Assembly: GCA_030016635.1 (NCBI GenBank)
Contig: JASEJQ010000001.1
Span: forward strand, 10,092 to 74,091
DNA length: 64,000 bases
Source of the DNA: Thermoanaerobacteraceae bacterium
GTDB lineage: Bacteria; Bacillota; Thermoanaerobacteria; Thermoanaerobacterales; UBA4877
Direction: 5' to 3'
The first letter of the stretch is position 1. Every line of letters begins with the position of its first letter. This document shows positions 36,453-45,582 of this stretch, piece after piece. The position numbers and the translations under genes were made by a program. The notes under the pieces were generated by a model. The model was not told where the DNA came from and searched no databases. It saw nothing but the letters and a program-made list of their open reading frames with translations.

Positions 36453-37018
36453 ACATAGTGGACCTTATTATAGCAATGATGATACTTATTCCAGGGATAA
36501 TGGGGTTTTACAGGGGCCTTGTGCTGACAGTGGTTGGCCTTATAGGTACAATAGCCAACTGGTACTTAGCCTTCCGATTCTACCCATATATACTTCATAT
36601 GCTGTACACATCGGAACACTTAGTGGATTTCATAAGAAACCTGACCTTGAAGGCTCCTGACCAGGACAAGGCGGCATTTATCGTCCTGAGCCTATTGAGT
36701 TTTGTACTTACCTATCTATTGATTAATCTTGCTATAAAGATTATAATTTCTATAGTGAACGGTATAGCCAGCCTGCCTCTTTTGAGGGGGATAAACAAAC
36801 TTGGAGGACTTATAGCGGGGACAGCGGAGGGCTTTTTGCTGACATGTTTTATCTTCCTTATATTATATATAGCCGAGGACATAATTCCCGCCGGGGGCAT
36901 GGCTGCAATAGCGGATTCAACTATGGGGGACTGGTTCCTTACAAATAATCCGTTCATAAATCTGATACCGGTAGAATTATATATCTGGAAGGAGATAGTA
37001 TTATGGATAAAGAGATAG
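36449..37018 (+). CDS. CvpA-family membrane protein
   Basis: 189 residues with four membrane helices (about 5-25, 28-48, 75-98, 118-142) and the CvpA start VDLIIAMMILIPGIMGFYRG. Family members influence envelope maintenance and secretion. It overlaps both neighbours (ATGA upstream, 16 bases with yedF downstream), placing it in the 35421-38069 operon. Confidence 0.88.
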   Translation: MNIVDLIIAMMILIPGIMGFYRGLVLTVVGLIGTIANWYLAFRFYPYILHMLYTSEHLVDFIRNLTLKAPDQDKAAFIVLSLLSFVLTYLLINLAIKIIISIVNGIASLPLLRGINKLGGLIAGTAEGFLLTCFIFLILYIAEDIIPAGGMAAIADSTMGDWFLTNNPFINLIPVELYIWKEIVLWIKR

Positions 37019-37605
37019 ATGCAAGGGGCCTGGCCTGTCCGCAGCCCGTAGTTATGGCCAAAAAGGCACTGGACGAGATGGAGGAGGGCAGTGTTACTGC
37101 CATAGTGGACAGCGATACAGCGGTGGAGAATTTAACCAGGCTTGCTGAGTCAATGGGCACCGAGCCTGAGATAAAAAGGGAAGGCAATACCGCATACATT
37201 ACCATCCATAAGGCAAAAGCGCAAACTGAGCCAGAGGAAGCCTCATGCACATTTAGTTGGCCGGAGGAGAAAAACTTAGTCATAATGGTATCCACAGACC
37301 TCTTTGGCAAAGGGGATGAGGAACTGGGAAGGCTCCTCATGAAAAACTACATTTACACACTCACCCAGACCGATGAAAAGCCCGAGACTCTTATTTTTAT
37401 AAACCGGGGTGTGTTTTTGACTACGGAGGGATCTGCCTCCATCGACGACCTTAAAAAACTGGAGGAGAGTGGGATTGAAATACTCTCCTGCGGCACATGC
37501 CTGGACTTCTACGGGGTGAAGGATAAACTTAAGGTGGGGAGCGTCTCAAACATGTACACCATAGTTGAAAAGATGAACGGCGCTACCAATACTATAACGA
37601 TATGA
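37003..37605 (+). CDS. yedF: YedF, TusA-like sulfur/selenium-handling protein
   Basis: 200 residues. The N-terminal TusA domain at about 1-75 starts DARGLACPQPVVMAKKAL with the CPxP active Cys, and a DsrE-like domain at about 85-200 carries LSCGTCLDFYG. The annotation family is 'selenium metabolism protein YedF'. It lies before a DUF3343 gene, the usual partner. No selD or selA is in the window. One GGCCTGGCC copy encodes the GLACP region (37027). Confidence 0.92.
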   Translation: MDKEIDARGLACPQPVVMAKKALDEMEEGSVTAIVDSDTAVENLTRLAESMGTEPEIKREGNTAYITIHKAKAQTEPEEASCTFSWPEEKNLVIMVSTDLFGKGDEELGRLLMKNYIYTLTQTDEKPETLIFINRGVFLTTEGSASIDDLKKLEESGIEILSCGTCLDFYGVKDKLKVGSVSNMYTIVEKMNGATNTITI

Positions 37606-37615
37606 GGGATCAGGA

Positions 37616-37849
37616 TTGTATTTAACGGCATTTAATTCAACGCAGCAGGCGCTGCTGGCAGAAAAGAGGCTGAAATCAACGGGGAAGGCGTATAAGATAA
37701 TACCAACCCCCAGGGAGATAGATGCTTCATGCGGCATATCAATAGTTGTAGACAGATTGGACGAGTCATGGCTTAATGGCATGGATGTGAGGATATACGC
37801 TGAAGATGAGGATGGGAAATGGATTGAGCTTTATAATCATGAAGTATAA
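37616..37849 (+). CDS. DUF3343 putative Se/S carrier
   Basis: 77 residues, MYLTAFNSTQQALLAEKRLK start and IPTPREIDASCGISI with the family Cys near 40. DUF3343 proteins accompany YedF and cysteine-desulfurase-like genes and are proposed to carry sulfide or selenide. TTG 37616 has AGGGATCAGGA upstream. Confidence 0.88.
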   Translation: MYLTAFNSTQQALLAEKRLKSTGKAYKIIPTPREIDASCGISIVVDRLDESWLNGMDVRIYAEDEDGKWIELYNHEV

Positions 37850-37862
37850 GGAGTGAGTTCCT

Positions 37863-38069
37863 ATGCCTGAGGTATATAACGTGGGTGATGTGGTGAAGAT
37901 GAAGAAGCAGCACCCCTGCGGCTCTGACGAGTGGGAGATAATCAGGGTAGGCATGGACTTCCGCATTGTGTGTAAAGGATGCGGCCATTCAGTGATGATA
38001 CCGAGAAAGAAATTTGAGAAAAGTGTAAAAAAAGTGCTTAAAAGAGCAGTTGAAACGGACACGCAGTAA
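37863..38069 (+). CDS. DUF951 protein upstream of rpsF
   Basis: 68 residues, VGDVVKMKKQHPCGSDEWEI then FRIVCKGCGHSVMIPRKKFE, a small basic protein with conserved Cys (CG, CKGCG) that commonly sits next to rpsF in Firmicutes. Probably nucleic-acid or metal binding; function unknown. GGAGTGAG precedes the ATG. Confidence 0.9.
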   Translation: MPEVYNVGDVVKMKKQHPCGSDEWEIIRVGMDFRIVCKGCGHSVMIPRKKFEKSVKKVLKRAVETDTQ

Positions 38070-38078
38070 TGTTATAAT
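38050..38078 (+). promoter_or_regulatory. Sigma-A promoter of rpsF-ssb-rpsR
   Basis: TTGAAA (38050-38055), 17-base spacer, TATAAT (38073-38078); the -35 overlaps the end of the DUF951 gene. Confidence 0.85.
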
Positions 38079-38085
38079 ACAATTT

Positions 38086-38132
38086 AGGCGTCCTTGCTCC
38101 GGTAGCACCGGGGCCATAGTCCATAAGGAGGT
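38086..38132 (+). promoter_or_regulatory. S6:S18 ribosomal-protein leader (candidate)
   Basis: A short leader with stem GCTCCGGT-AGC-ACCGGGGC (38095-38113) enclosed by GGCGTCC near the start. Many bacterial rpsF leaders fold so that CCG-containing bases mimic the S6:S18 site of 16S rRNA and let the proteins repress their own operon. Position and the CCGG elements fit; an exact motif match was not verified. Confidence 0.5.
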
Positions 38133-38138
38133 GAAGTT

Positions 38139-38423
38139 ATGAAAGCCTATGAAGCTTTGTACATCTTAGACACTGAACTGGATGAGGAGAGCAGACAGAA
38201 ACTCATTGAGAAGTTCAAGAGCATTGTTGAAAACGGGGGAGAGCTGGTAAACCTCGATGAATGGGGAAGGAGAAGGCTGGCCTATCCCATCAATAAGAAG
38301 AACGAGGGGTACTATGTCCTCATGGACTTCAATTCTGACAGCAATGTCCAGATGGAATTGGAGAGGGTCTTTAAGATAACCGACGGTGTGATGAGATTTA
38401 TGGTTGTTAATAAAGATAAATAA
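38139..38423 (+). CDS. rpsF: 30S ribosomal protein S6
   Basis: 94 residues, [17 protein letters not shown] start, [19 protein letters not shown] and a C-terminus FMVVNKDK. Binds 16S rRNA with S18. First gene of rpsF-ssb-rpsR; GGAGGTGA precedes the ATG. Confidence 0.98.
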   Translation: MKAYEALYILDTELDEESRQKLIEKFKSIVENGGELVNLDEWGRRRLAYPINKKNEGYYVLMDFNSDSNVQMELERVFKITDGVMRFMVVNKDK

Positions 38424-38440
38424 AACAGGTGGTGTAATCG

Positions 38441-38866
38441 TTGAATAAAGTAATTTTGATTGGAAGGTTGACAAAGGATCCTGAGCTTAGATTTACTTCA
38501 GGCAATGGAGTGGCGGTAACCACATTTACCTTAGCAGTGGACAGGAATTTCTCAAACCAGCAGGGTGAGAGGATAGCTGACTTTATACCTATAGTTGTAT
38601 GGAGAAAGCTGGCAGAGGTATGTGCCAATAACCTTACAAAGGGCCAGCAAATTGCTGTATCGGGGCGCATACAGACCAGGAGCTGGGATGGAAATGACGG
38701 GAAAAAGAGGTGGACCACTGAAGTGGTAGCCGATGAGGTAAAGTTCTTGGGTAAGCCATCGTCATCGTCATCTGCAGGGACGCCATACATTAGCAATGAT
38801 GACGGTAATGAGGACTATTACGAGGGGTTCACACCAATAGATAATGAGGATAACCTTCCATTCTGA
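38441..38866 (+). CDS. ssb: Single-stranded DNA-binding protein
   Basis: 141 residues: OB fold at about 1-108 ([34 protein letters not shown]), Ser-rich linker, and the acidic tip ending DNEDNLPF that docks replication and repair partners. TTG 38441 follows AGGTGGTG. Placed between rpsF and rpsR as in most Firmicutes. Confidence 0.98.
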   Translation: MNKVILIGRLTKDPELRFTSGNGVAVTTFTLAVDRNFSNQQGERIADFIPIVVWRKLAEVCANNLTKGQQIAVSGRIQTRSWDGNDGKKRWTTEVVADEVKFLGKPSSSSSAGTPYISNDDGNEDYYEGFTPIDNEDNLPF

Positions 38867-38883
38867 TAAAGGAGGGATAGAGA

Positions 38884-39135
38884 GTGGCAAATACAGGGAA
38901 TCAGAACAACAGAAGGAGAAACCGCAGGGCGAAGAAAAAGGTCTGTACCTTTTGTCAGGACAAGGTCGAGCTTATAGATTACAAGGATATAAGCAAGCTG
39001 AGGAAGTATATTACCGAGAGGGGCAAGATACTCCCCAGGAGGATAACAGGAAACTGTGCCAAACATCAAAGACAGCTCACCGTTGCTATAAAGAGGGCAA
39101 GACAGGTGGCGCTGCTGCCTTATACTACCGAATAA
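38884..39135 (+). CDS. rpsR: 30S ribosomal protein S18
   Basis: 83 residues with basic N-tail, [16 protein letters not shown] and [20 protein letters not shown]. It retains cysteines C22/C25 (CTFC) plus Cys in GNCA, the zinc-type version of S18. GTG 38884 follows AAAGGAGGG. Confidence 0.98.
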   Translation: MANTGNQNNRRRNRRAKKKVCTFCQDKVELIDYKDISKLRKYITERGKILPRRITGNCAKHQRQLTVAIKRARQVALLPYTTE

Positions 39136-39138
39136 ATG

Positions 39139-39159
39139 GAGGGCTATGCCCTCTTTTTT
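39139..39159 (+). terminator. Terminator after rpsR
   Basis: Stem GAGGGC/GCCCTC with loop TAT, then TTTTTT. Confidence 0.88.
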
Positions 39160-39178
39160 AATAAGGGAGGTAATGCAA

Positions 39179-39487
39179 TTGTCCGAAGATATAGCCAAAA
39201 ATATAAAGATGATAGAGTTCTACAAGACTGAGCTCTTATCCTCCCTTTCCTTTCTGTATGGGGCGATGTTTAAAAGTAAAAACAGTGATGATATAACTGA
39301 TGCATTATCGGATATAGTTATGACCGCTTATCTGCTTGGTAAAAGGTTGGGGATGGATTACGGCGAGCTGGATGCCCATATGCTGGACAAGATACACCTG
39401 CAGATAATAGAAGGGCATGAGGCCGAGAAGTGGTATAAAGACTTGAGCGGCCTTAAGGAGTATATATCAGGGAGAGAGGAGGGGTAA
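39179..39487 (+). CDS. MazG-like protein
   Basis: 102 residues from TTG 39179, eight bases after GGGAGG (an ATG at 39173 is only two bases away). Helices with IEFYKTELLSSLSFLYG, ALSDIVMTAYLLGKRLG and LDKIHLQIIEGHEAEKWY follow the MazG-like family of the same operon in other Clostridia. The EexxE metal motifs of true MazG are not clear, so pyrophosphatase activity is uncertain. Confidence 0.75.
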   Translation: MSEDIAKNIKMIEFYKTELLSSLSFLYGAMFKSKNSDDITDALSDIVMTAYLLGKRLGMDYGELDAHMLDKIHLQIIEGHEAEKWYKDLSGLKEYISGREEG

Positions 39488-39491
39488 TCAG

Positions 39492-40421
39492 TTGGACAGA
39501 AAAAGCGGGATTCTGGAGGGGCTTTTATACCTTTTTGCAGGAATGTCGATAGTGCTTTTAAGCTACTATATCCCTGTTCTGATTATCCTCCTGATATTGT
39601 TTTCTGTACCATGCACTGTTCTGGGATACAGGTATTCAGTGTTGGAAAGCGTGCTATTTTTATGCGCCATGACGGTATTTCTCGTCATTACCGGTGATAT
39701 GGTGAGTTTGATCCCTGTGCTGTCTTCGGGCTTAAGCGGGGTGGTAATGGGGAGTATGCTGAGAGGGAAGCGGCCGGCAGGCGACGCTATAAAGAACGGT
39801 TTTTTAGCTGCACTAATCTCTCTTGTCGGCATTTTCGGCATATTTATAGTGTTTTTCAGGCTGAATATTATCCAGGAGTTTGTAAATGCCCTTCCAAAGA
39901 TTGTAGACAGCAGTCTGGATATATACAGGTCTATGGGGCTGGGCGAACAGGAGCTCAACGTCATAAAGACTGTGCTCGAGCAGGCAGTCCATTTTATAGG
40001 GATGTCCATACCTTTTGACATACTGATGTATTCGGCGATTGCCTCTATAGTAGGCTACCTTGTAGTAGAGGTGGTATTAAGAAGGGCAGACATAGACAGG
40101 TTAAAGCCATTTTCCTTGTGGAAGGTCTCCGACCGCCTGTCCATGGTGCTGGTGATAGTATATTTGATAGAAACTATTTTCAGGTCAAATTATACAGTAT
40201 ATATGGTGACATTTAATATACTGCTTGGACTGGTAACTGTTTTCACTGTGGACGGATATTCCCTGCTGTTATTCTTTATGAAAAAGAGCGGTTTGAAATC
40301 GTGGCTGCAGGTTTTGGTAGTCCTTTTAAGTTTTTTCATACCGGTCTTCAGCTTTGCATTGACGGGAGCGGGCATTCTGGATGCCACATTTGATTTTCGT
40401 CATATAAAGAAAAGAGGCTGA
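39492..40421 (+). CDS. yybS: YybS-family (DUF2232) membrane protein
   Basis: 309 residues with about eight membrane helices and few charged loops; the fold resembles ECF-transporter S components. It starts at TTG 39492, four bases after the MazG-like gene, and is followed by gdpP and rplI, the conserved Bacillus order. Confidence 0.85.
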   Translation: MDRKSGILEGLLYLFAGMSIVLLSYYIPVLIILLILFSVPCTVLGYRYSVLESVLFLCAMTVFLVITGDMVSLIPVLSSGLSGVVMGSMLRGKRPAGDAIKNGFLAALISLVGIFGIFIVFFRLNIIQEFVNALPKIVDSSLDIYRSMGLGEQELNVIKTVLEQAVHFIGMSIPFDILMYSAIASIVGYLVVEVVLRRADIDRLKPFSLWKVSDRLSMVLVIVYLIETIFRSNYTVYMVTFNILLGLVTVFTVDGYSLLLFFMKKSGLKSWLQVLVVLLSFFIPVFSFALTGAGILDATFDFRHIKKRG

Positions 40422-40425
40422 TACC

Positions 40426-42366
40426 ATGGGAAATAGATTTTTGGGGTTTTTGAGGGCACTTCTTAGATGGCAGTCGCTGTTTACATTTATTGTGCTTGGG
40501 ATGCTTATATACTATGATACGGTTATTGGCCTTGTCGGCCTGGCCGTCTATCTGATTCTTCTTTTCGCCTTTTCTCCTGTTAAGCCCAAGGATAAGCCGC
40601 TTCTTAACATACCGGCAGTAGAGAATATAGCCATTCCAAAAGAGACAGAACAACAGAAGGCTTTTATTGCGATACCAATGCCGGTGTTGATTCTTTCCGA
40701 GGATAAGGCGGTATGGAAGAATAAGGCGGCAGTGAGTACATTTGGAGACGAATACAAGGATGTACTTGATAAGTATGCAGGTGGGAAAAATGGGCCTATA
40801 GAGTTCAAAGGGCGATACTATCAGGTAAGGGAATCCATAAGGAGCAACAGGAAGGGCTCTCAGACCATACTGTATTTTGACGATGTTTCAGATATTTACG
40901 TGTTTAAGGATAGATATGAATTTGAAAAACCTGTGGTATGCCTCATACAGGTGGATAATTATGAAGAGGTAATGAACTCCACCGAGGAGATAAGAAGGCC
41001 GGTTTTAGCTGCGGAGATAGATAAAAGGCTGGGAAGGTTCTCGGCGGACATAAGGGGTTGTCTCAGAAAGTACAGCAATGACAGGTATATACTTTTCTTT
41101 GAGAATGGTTTTTTGAAACCCCTTGAGGATAAGAAGTTCACCATACTGGATGATATACGGGAAATAAGCGAGGGGAATAAAATACCGGTGACCCTGAGCA
41201 TGGGTGTGGGAGCAGAGGGCGAAAACCCGCAGGTGCTTTTGGAGTATGCCTCCAGCGCTTTAGACCTGGCCTTGAGCCGGGGTGGGGACCAGGCAGTGGT
41301 AAAAAAAGGAGAAAAGATATTCTTCTACGGAGGCAAGATACAGGCTGTAGAGAAGCGTACCAGGGTGAAGGTGAGGGTCATTTCCCATGCCTTGAGGGAG
41401 CTCATACAGGAATCATCCAAGGTTTTTGTTATGGGTCATACCTATCCTGATTTTGACTGCTTAGGTGCCTCCATGGGAATGTACAGGGCAGCCAAAGAGT
41501 TTGATAAGGAAGCAAGGATAATATGGGAGAACAGCAACATCTCTTTGAAGGACCTTCTGGATAAGATAAGGCAGGATGAGGAGTATAAAGAGGTGTTTGT
41601 AACTGGCGACGATGCCCTGTCCTTGATAGATGAAAGGTCGCTTTTGATAGTGGTGGATGCAGGAAGGCCGGGGTATCTCATGAGGCCCGACCTCCTGGAA
41701 AAAATACCGAGGATAGTTGTGATAGACCACCACAGGAAGACAAGGGATGCCATAGCCAATGCCGTGTTGTCGTACATCGAGACATATGCATCTTCCACGT
41801 CGGAAATGGTGACGGAGATACTCCAGTATATGAAGGACAGGATAAACTTAAAGCCCGTGGAGGCTGTGGCCCTTCTGACGGGAATAAACCTGGACACAAA
41901 GAATTTCACCTATAAGACAGGGGTGAGGACCTTCGATGCGGCTTCATATCTCAGACTTAAGGGTGCCGATACCATGGAGGTAAGGCAGTATTTCCAGGAT
42001 GAGCTTGCGAATTTTGCCCTCAAGGCTGAGATAATAAGGAAGGCTGAGATATGGCCCCATCATGTGGCTGTTGCCATATGCCCAGCGGATGTGGAGGACA
42101 GGTTGATTCTGGCAGCCCAGGTGGCAGATGAGCTCTTGAATATCAAGGGGGTTGATGCCTCCTTTGCCCTCTGCGACACCGGGGAGCAAATAATAATCAG
42201 CGGACGTTCGCTGGGGGAGATAAATGTACAGGTGATACTGGAGGAACTGGGCGGCGGAGGCCACTATACCGAGGCAGGGGCCCAGGTGCACGGTAAGAAC
42301 ATAGATGAGGTAAAGGCGGAGTTAAAGAGGATAATAGAGGAAAAGCTTGAGGAGGTGGAGGAATGA
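40426..42366 (+). CDS. gdpP: Cyclic di-AMP phosphodiesterase GdpP
   Basis: 646 residues degrading the second messenger c-di-AMP at the membrane. Two helices at about 12-32 and 36-52; PAS at about 75-155; degenerate GGDEF at about 165-300 lacking a GGDEF motif; DHH domain from about 330 (GHTYPDFDCLGASMG, VVDAGRP, VIDHHRKT) and DHHA1 to the end with GGGGHYTEAG. It controls osmotic balance and wall stress in Firmicutes. The stop overlaps rplI by ATGA. Confidence 0.95.
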   Translation: MGNRFLGFLRALLRWQSLFTFIVLGMLIYYDTVIGLVGLAVYLILLFAFSPVKPKDKPLLNIPAVENIAIPKETEQQKAFIAIPMPVLILSEDKAVWKNKAAVSTFGDEYKDVLDKYAGGKNGPIEFKGRYYQVRESIRSNRKGSQTILYFDDVSDIYVFKDRYEFEKPVVCLIQVDNYEEVMNSTEEIRRPVLAAEIDKRLGRFSADIRGCLRKYSNDRYILFFENGFLKPLEDKKFTILDDIREISEGNKIPVTLSMGVGAEGENPQVLLEYASSALDLALSRGGDQAVVKKGEKIFFYGGKIQAVEKRTRVKVRVISHALRELIQESSKVFVMGHTYPDFDCLGASMGMYRAAKEFDKEARIIWENSNISLKDLLDKIRQDEEYKEVFVTGDDALSLIDERSLLIVVDAGRPGYLMRPDLLEKIPRIVVIDHHRKTRDAIANAVLSYIETYASSTSEMVTEILQYMKDRINLKPVEAVALLTGINLDTKNFTYKTGVRTFDAASYLRLKGADTMEVRQYFQDELANFALKAEIIRKAEIWPHHVAVAICPADVEDRLILAAQVADELLNIKGVDASFALCDTGEQIIISGRSLGEINVQVILEELGGGGHYTEAGAQVHGKNIDEVKAELKRIIEEKLEEVEE

Positions 42367-42806
42367 AGGTTATACTTACTGAGGATGTAGCTAATCTTGG
42401 CAAGAAGAATAGTGTAGTCAATGTATCTGATGGGTATGCCAGAAATTTCCTTTTTCCAAAGAAGCTGGCTATAGAGGCGAGCGAGGTTAACATGGCCAGG
42501 CTTAACAAGGAAAAGGCTTTGGAGGAAAAAAGGATACAAAAGGAGAGGGATGAGGCCAGGGCGCTGGCCAGCAGCATAAACAATCTGGAGGTGGTTTTGA
42601 AGGTAAAGGCCGGGGAAAACGGCAAGCTTTTCGGGTCCGTCACTTCAAAAGACATTGCCGATGCATTGAAGGAACAGCACGGCATAGATCTGGATAAAAG
42701 GAAGATAGACCTGAAGGACTCTATAAAGACCACCGGTGTTTTTGAACTGAATGTAAAGCTTTATCAGGGGATTGATGCCAGCTTGAAGGTGCGAGTGGAG
42801 GCATAA
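42363..42806 (+). CDS. rplI: 50S ribosomal protein L9
   Basis: 147 residues: MKVILTEDVANLGKKNSVVN with the RNA-binding GYARNFLFPKKLA, the long central helix at about 40-75, and the C-terminal domain (GKLFGSVTSKDIADAL). Overlaps gdpP by four bases. Confidence 0.98.
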   Translation: MKVILTEDVANLGKKNSVVNVSDGYARNFLFPKKLAIEASEVNMARLNKEKALEEKRIQKERDEARALASSINNLEVVLKVKAGENGKLFGSVTSKDIADALKEQHGIDLDKRKIDLKDSIKTTGVFELNVKLYQGIDASLKVRVEA

Positions 42807-42818
42807 GGGGGAAGAATT

Positions 42819-44150
42819 ATGGAAGCTATCGGGAGGATACCTCCTCACAGCATTGAGGCAGAGGTGAGCGTGCTGGGTGCCATGATGCTTGACAGAGAGG
42901 CTGTGGTAGAGGCTTCCGAGGTAATAACCAGGGATGACTTTTACAGGGATTCTCATAAGATACTTTTTGATGTAATGATGGAGCTCTTTGAAAAGAATGA
43001 GCCCGTGGACTTAGTTACAGTGACCGATGCTTTGAGGAGTAAAAATCTCTTAGAGGTGGTAGGAGGGCTGGACTATGTGGCAGAGCTTCCTATGAATGTC
43101 ATAAGCACTTCCACAGTCCCGTATTATGCCAAGATGATAAGGGACAAGGCCACCTTGAGGAGGCTCATAGACTCATCCGGCAGGGTGGTTGAGCTGGGGT
43201 ACAACGGCGGCAGTGTGGATGAGGTGTTGGAGGAGGCAGAGAGGGCCATCTTTATGATATCCGAGAGCAGGACCGCATCCGGTTTTCTGTCTTTGCGGGA
43301 TATACTGCCTGAGTCTTTAGAGCTGATTGATAAACTGCAGAAAAACAAGGGAAGCATCAGTGGAGTGCCTTCAGGCTACTCAGACCTGGACTCAAGGACA
43401 TCGGGATTCCAGCCCTCTGACCTTGTGCTGATTGCGGCCAGGCCGTCCATGGGCAAGACTGCCTTTGCCTTAAACATCGCCCATAATGCAGCAGTGAGGC
43501 AGAAAAAATCCGTGGCTATCTTCAGTCTTGAGATGTCCAAAGAACAGCTCACAAACAGGCTGATATGTTCGGAAGCGGCTATAGACAGCCAGAAACTCAG
43601 GATGGGCATGCTGGAAGATGAGGACTGGCCGAAACTTACCAGAGCAGTGGGAGTGCTATCCCAGGCACCCATATATATTGACGATACACCCAATATAACC
43701 ATACCGGAGATGAGGGGCAAGCTCAGGAGGCTCAAGATGGAGAAGGGCCTGGACATGGTAATTATCGACTACCTGCAGCTTATGCAGTCGGATAAGAAGG
43801 CTGAGAGTAGGCAGCAGGAGGTTTCGAATCTCAGCAGGGAGCTGAAGGGCCTGGCCAGAGAGCTTAATGTACCCATAATCACCCTTTCGCAGCTTTCCAG
43901 GGCGCCGGAGGCCCGTTCCGACCACAGGCCGATGCTCTCGGACCTTAGAGAATCCGGAGCCATCGAGCAGGATGCAGACGTGGTCATGTTTCTCTACAGG
44001 GAGGACTACTATGAACCTGATACAGACAGAAAGAACATCACGGAGGTCATTCTGGCCAAGCAAAGGAACGGCCCTACCGGGACTATTGAACTGTACTGGC
44101 TGCCGCAATATACCAAGTTTGTTGGCTTGGAAAAGGTCAGACAAGAGTGA
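42819..44150 (+). CDS. dnaB: Replicative DNA helicase
   Basis: 443 residues (called dnaC in Bacillus). N-terminal primase-binding domain at about 1-105 (PPHSIEAEVSVLGAMM), RecA-like ATPase from about 175 with Walker A ARPSMGKTAFALNIA, FSLEMSKEQL, Walker B VIIDYLQLM and the KRNGPTG loop. Hexameric motor of the fork, loaded by the DnaD/DnaC-type proteins at 61-63 kb. The stop TGA overlaps the ATG of the next gene. Confidence 0.98.
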   Translation: MEAIGRIPPHSIEAEVSVLGAMMLDREAVVEASEVITRDDFYRDSHKILFDVMMELFEKNEPVDLVTVTDALRSKNLLEVVGGLDYVAELPMNVISTSTVPYYAKMIRDKATLRRLIDSSGRVVELGYNGGSVDEVLEEAERAIFMISESRTASGFLSLRDILPESLELIDKLQKNKGSISGVPSGYSDLDSRTSGFQPSDLVLIAARPSMGKTAFALNIAHNAAVRQKKSVAIFSLEMSKEQLTNRLICSEAAIDSQKLRMGMLEDEDWPKLTRAVGVLSQAPIYIDDTPNITIPEMRGKLRRLKMEKGLDMVIIDYLQLMQSDKKAESRQQEVSNLSRELKGLARELNVPIITLSQLSRAPEARSDHRPMLSDLRESGAIEQDADVVMFLYREDYYEPDTDRKNITEVILAKQRNGPTGTIELYWLPQYTKFVGLEKVRQE

Positions 44151-44833
44151 TGCCGATGGTAGAAACAGCTATAATAAAAAAAGTACCTATCTTTTCAATG
44201 CTGGATGAGGATACGTTAAGGCAGATAGCCACCATAGTAACTGAAAGGCCGTATAAGAAGAACATGATTATCTTCTTTGAGGGAGAGCCGGGTGAAGCTG
44301 TATACTTCGTGGTAAAAGGAAAGGTGAAGATATTTAAGACCAACGCTGACGGCAAGGAACAGATAATTCATATAATGGAGGATGGCGACGTATTTGCGGA
44401 GTCTGTCATCTTTACCGGGCTTAATTACCCCGCCAGTGCCGAAGTGCTGGAAGACTCCGTCATAGGTATGCTCCGTTGTTACGATCTGGAAAACCTCATA
44501 AAGCAAAATGGCAGCTTAGCCGTGGCGATTATCAACTTTATGGGCAGAAGGCTGCAGTTTGTCAGCGGCCAGATAAAAAACCTGGGATTGAGAGACGCCA
44601 TGGGCAGGGTCGTAGATGTCATCATAAAGATGGCAGAGAGGGGTAGGGAGACTCCCAATGGGATAATGATAGACTTCAGGCTTCCCCGCCAGGAGTTTGC
44701 CAGCATGGCAGGCACCACCAGGGAGACAGCCACCAGGGCCTTGAGCGCTCTGCAGAGGGAAGGCTCCGTATTTCTGGACAGGGATATATTGTATATCAAG
44801 GATATGAAAAAATTAAAAAGATGGCTGGATTAG
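44150..44833 (+). CDS. Crp/Fnr-family regulator
   Basis: 227 residues: effector beta roll at about 15-125 (FFEGEPGEAVYFVVKGKVKI, EDGDVFAE) and HTH at about 170-215 (LPRQEFASMAGTTRETATRAL). There is no N-terminal Cys cluster, so it does not sense oxygen by an iron-sulfur centre. ATG 44150 shares a base with the dnaB stop (TGATG); GTG 44147 is an alternative. Second Crp-like gene of the window. Confidence 0.9.
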   Translation: MPMVETAIIKKVPIFSMLDEDTLRQIATIVTERPYKKNMIIFFEGEPGEAVYFVVKGKVKIFKTNADGKEQIIHIMEDGDVFAESVIFTGLNYPASAEVLEDSVIGMLRCYDLENLIKQNGSLAVAIINFMGRRLQFVSGQIKNLGLRDAMGRVVDVIIKMAERGRETPNGIMIDFRLPRQEFASMAGTTRETATRALSALQREGSVFLDRDILYIKDMKKLKRWLD

Positions 44834-44884
44834 TATCATTTTTCCCCTTTCGGAATAAATTAATTACGGAGGGGGGTTTTATAT

Positions 44885-45397
44885 ATGGGGCAGTCGGAAA
44901 TGAGTAATCCTTTCTTAAAATGTGCGGCTAAGCTTCCGTATCCTGCGGTAAAGGTAGAAAAGCCCAACTATAACTATGGTTTGATATTATTAGATGACCT
45001 GGCCTCAGTGGTAAGCGAGACCACTGCTGTAATGCAGTATTTAAACCATCACTATACCATTGAGGACAGGAAGATAAGCGACCTCGAGGAGTGTATAGCC
45101 CTGGTAGAGATGCATCACATGGAGATACTCAACGAACTTATTAAGGAGCTTGGGGTTACACCTGTCTATGCCAGCTATTCCGGAAACTGCGGGACATACT
45201 GGAATGCTTCCTATGTGTATTATGGGAACGATATAAAGGATAAACTGGCTAAAGATATTGAGGGGGAGAAGGCAGCTATAGCACAGTACAAGAGGCATAT
45301 GGAGGTCATAAATGATAAATATGTAAGGGAAAACCTGGAAAGAATCATAAAGGATGAGGAGCTTCACATAGAGTTGCTTACAGGGGCCTTGAATTAG
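44885..45397 (+). CDS. Ferritin-like diiron/dimanganese protein
   Basis: 170 residues. Glu/His ligands recur as E...EMHHMEIL near 80 and DEELHIEL near the C-terminus, with further Glu in VVSETTAVMQYLNHHY, giving the four-helix ferritin/manganese-catalase pattern. Probably peroxide or oxygen defence. GGAGGGGGG precedes the ATG. Related in fold to the decayed gene at 6389. Confidence 0.8.
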   Translation: MGQSEMSNPFLKCAAKLPYPAVKVEKPNYNYGLILLDDLASVVSETTAVMQYLNHHYTIEDRKISDLEECIALVEMHHMEILNELIKELGVTPVYASYSGNCGTYWNASYVYYGNDIKDKLAKDIEGEKAAIAQYKRHMEVINDKYVRENLERIIKDEELHIELLTGALN

Positions 45398-45484
45398 GCT
45401 CTTTTATTTTAGTATTTTAAAGGGTTTTTCACTAATTAAATTTTACAGTTGGGCATAATTAATAGTAAAATAGTACTCATAAAT

Positions 45485-45545
45485 TGATTTTAGCATACAA
45501 AGTAGTATTTTACGAATGATAGCAACATCCATGCAGGGACTTATC
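45485..45545. repeat. Dispersed repeat, copy C (partial)
   Basis: Contains CGAATGATAGCAACATCCATGC, within 2 bases of the stretch at 51873-51894. Only the end of the element is present here, in the murI promoter region. Confidence 0.55.
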
Positions 45546-45582
45546 ATATCAGAATCAATAAATTTATAAAGGAATGGTGCAT

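Noticed and set aside
45530-45555. GCAGGGACTT…CAGAAT before murI as a sixth sigma-H promoter
   Set aside because: Spacing is shorter than the fixed 11 bases of the others and the box is AGGG, not AGGA; it lies in repeat copy C.
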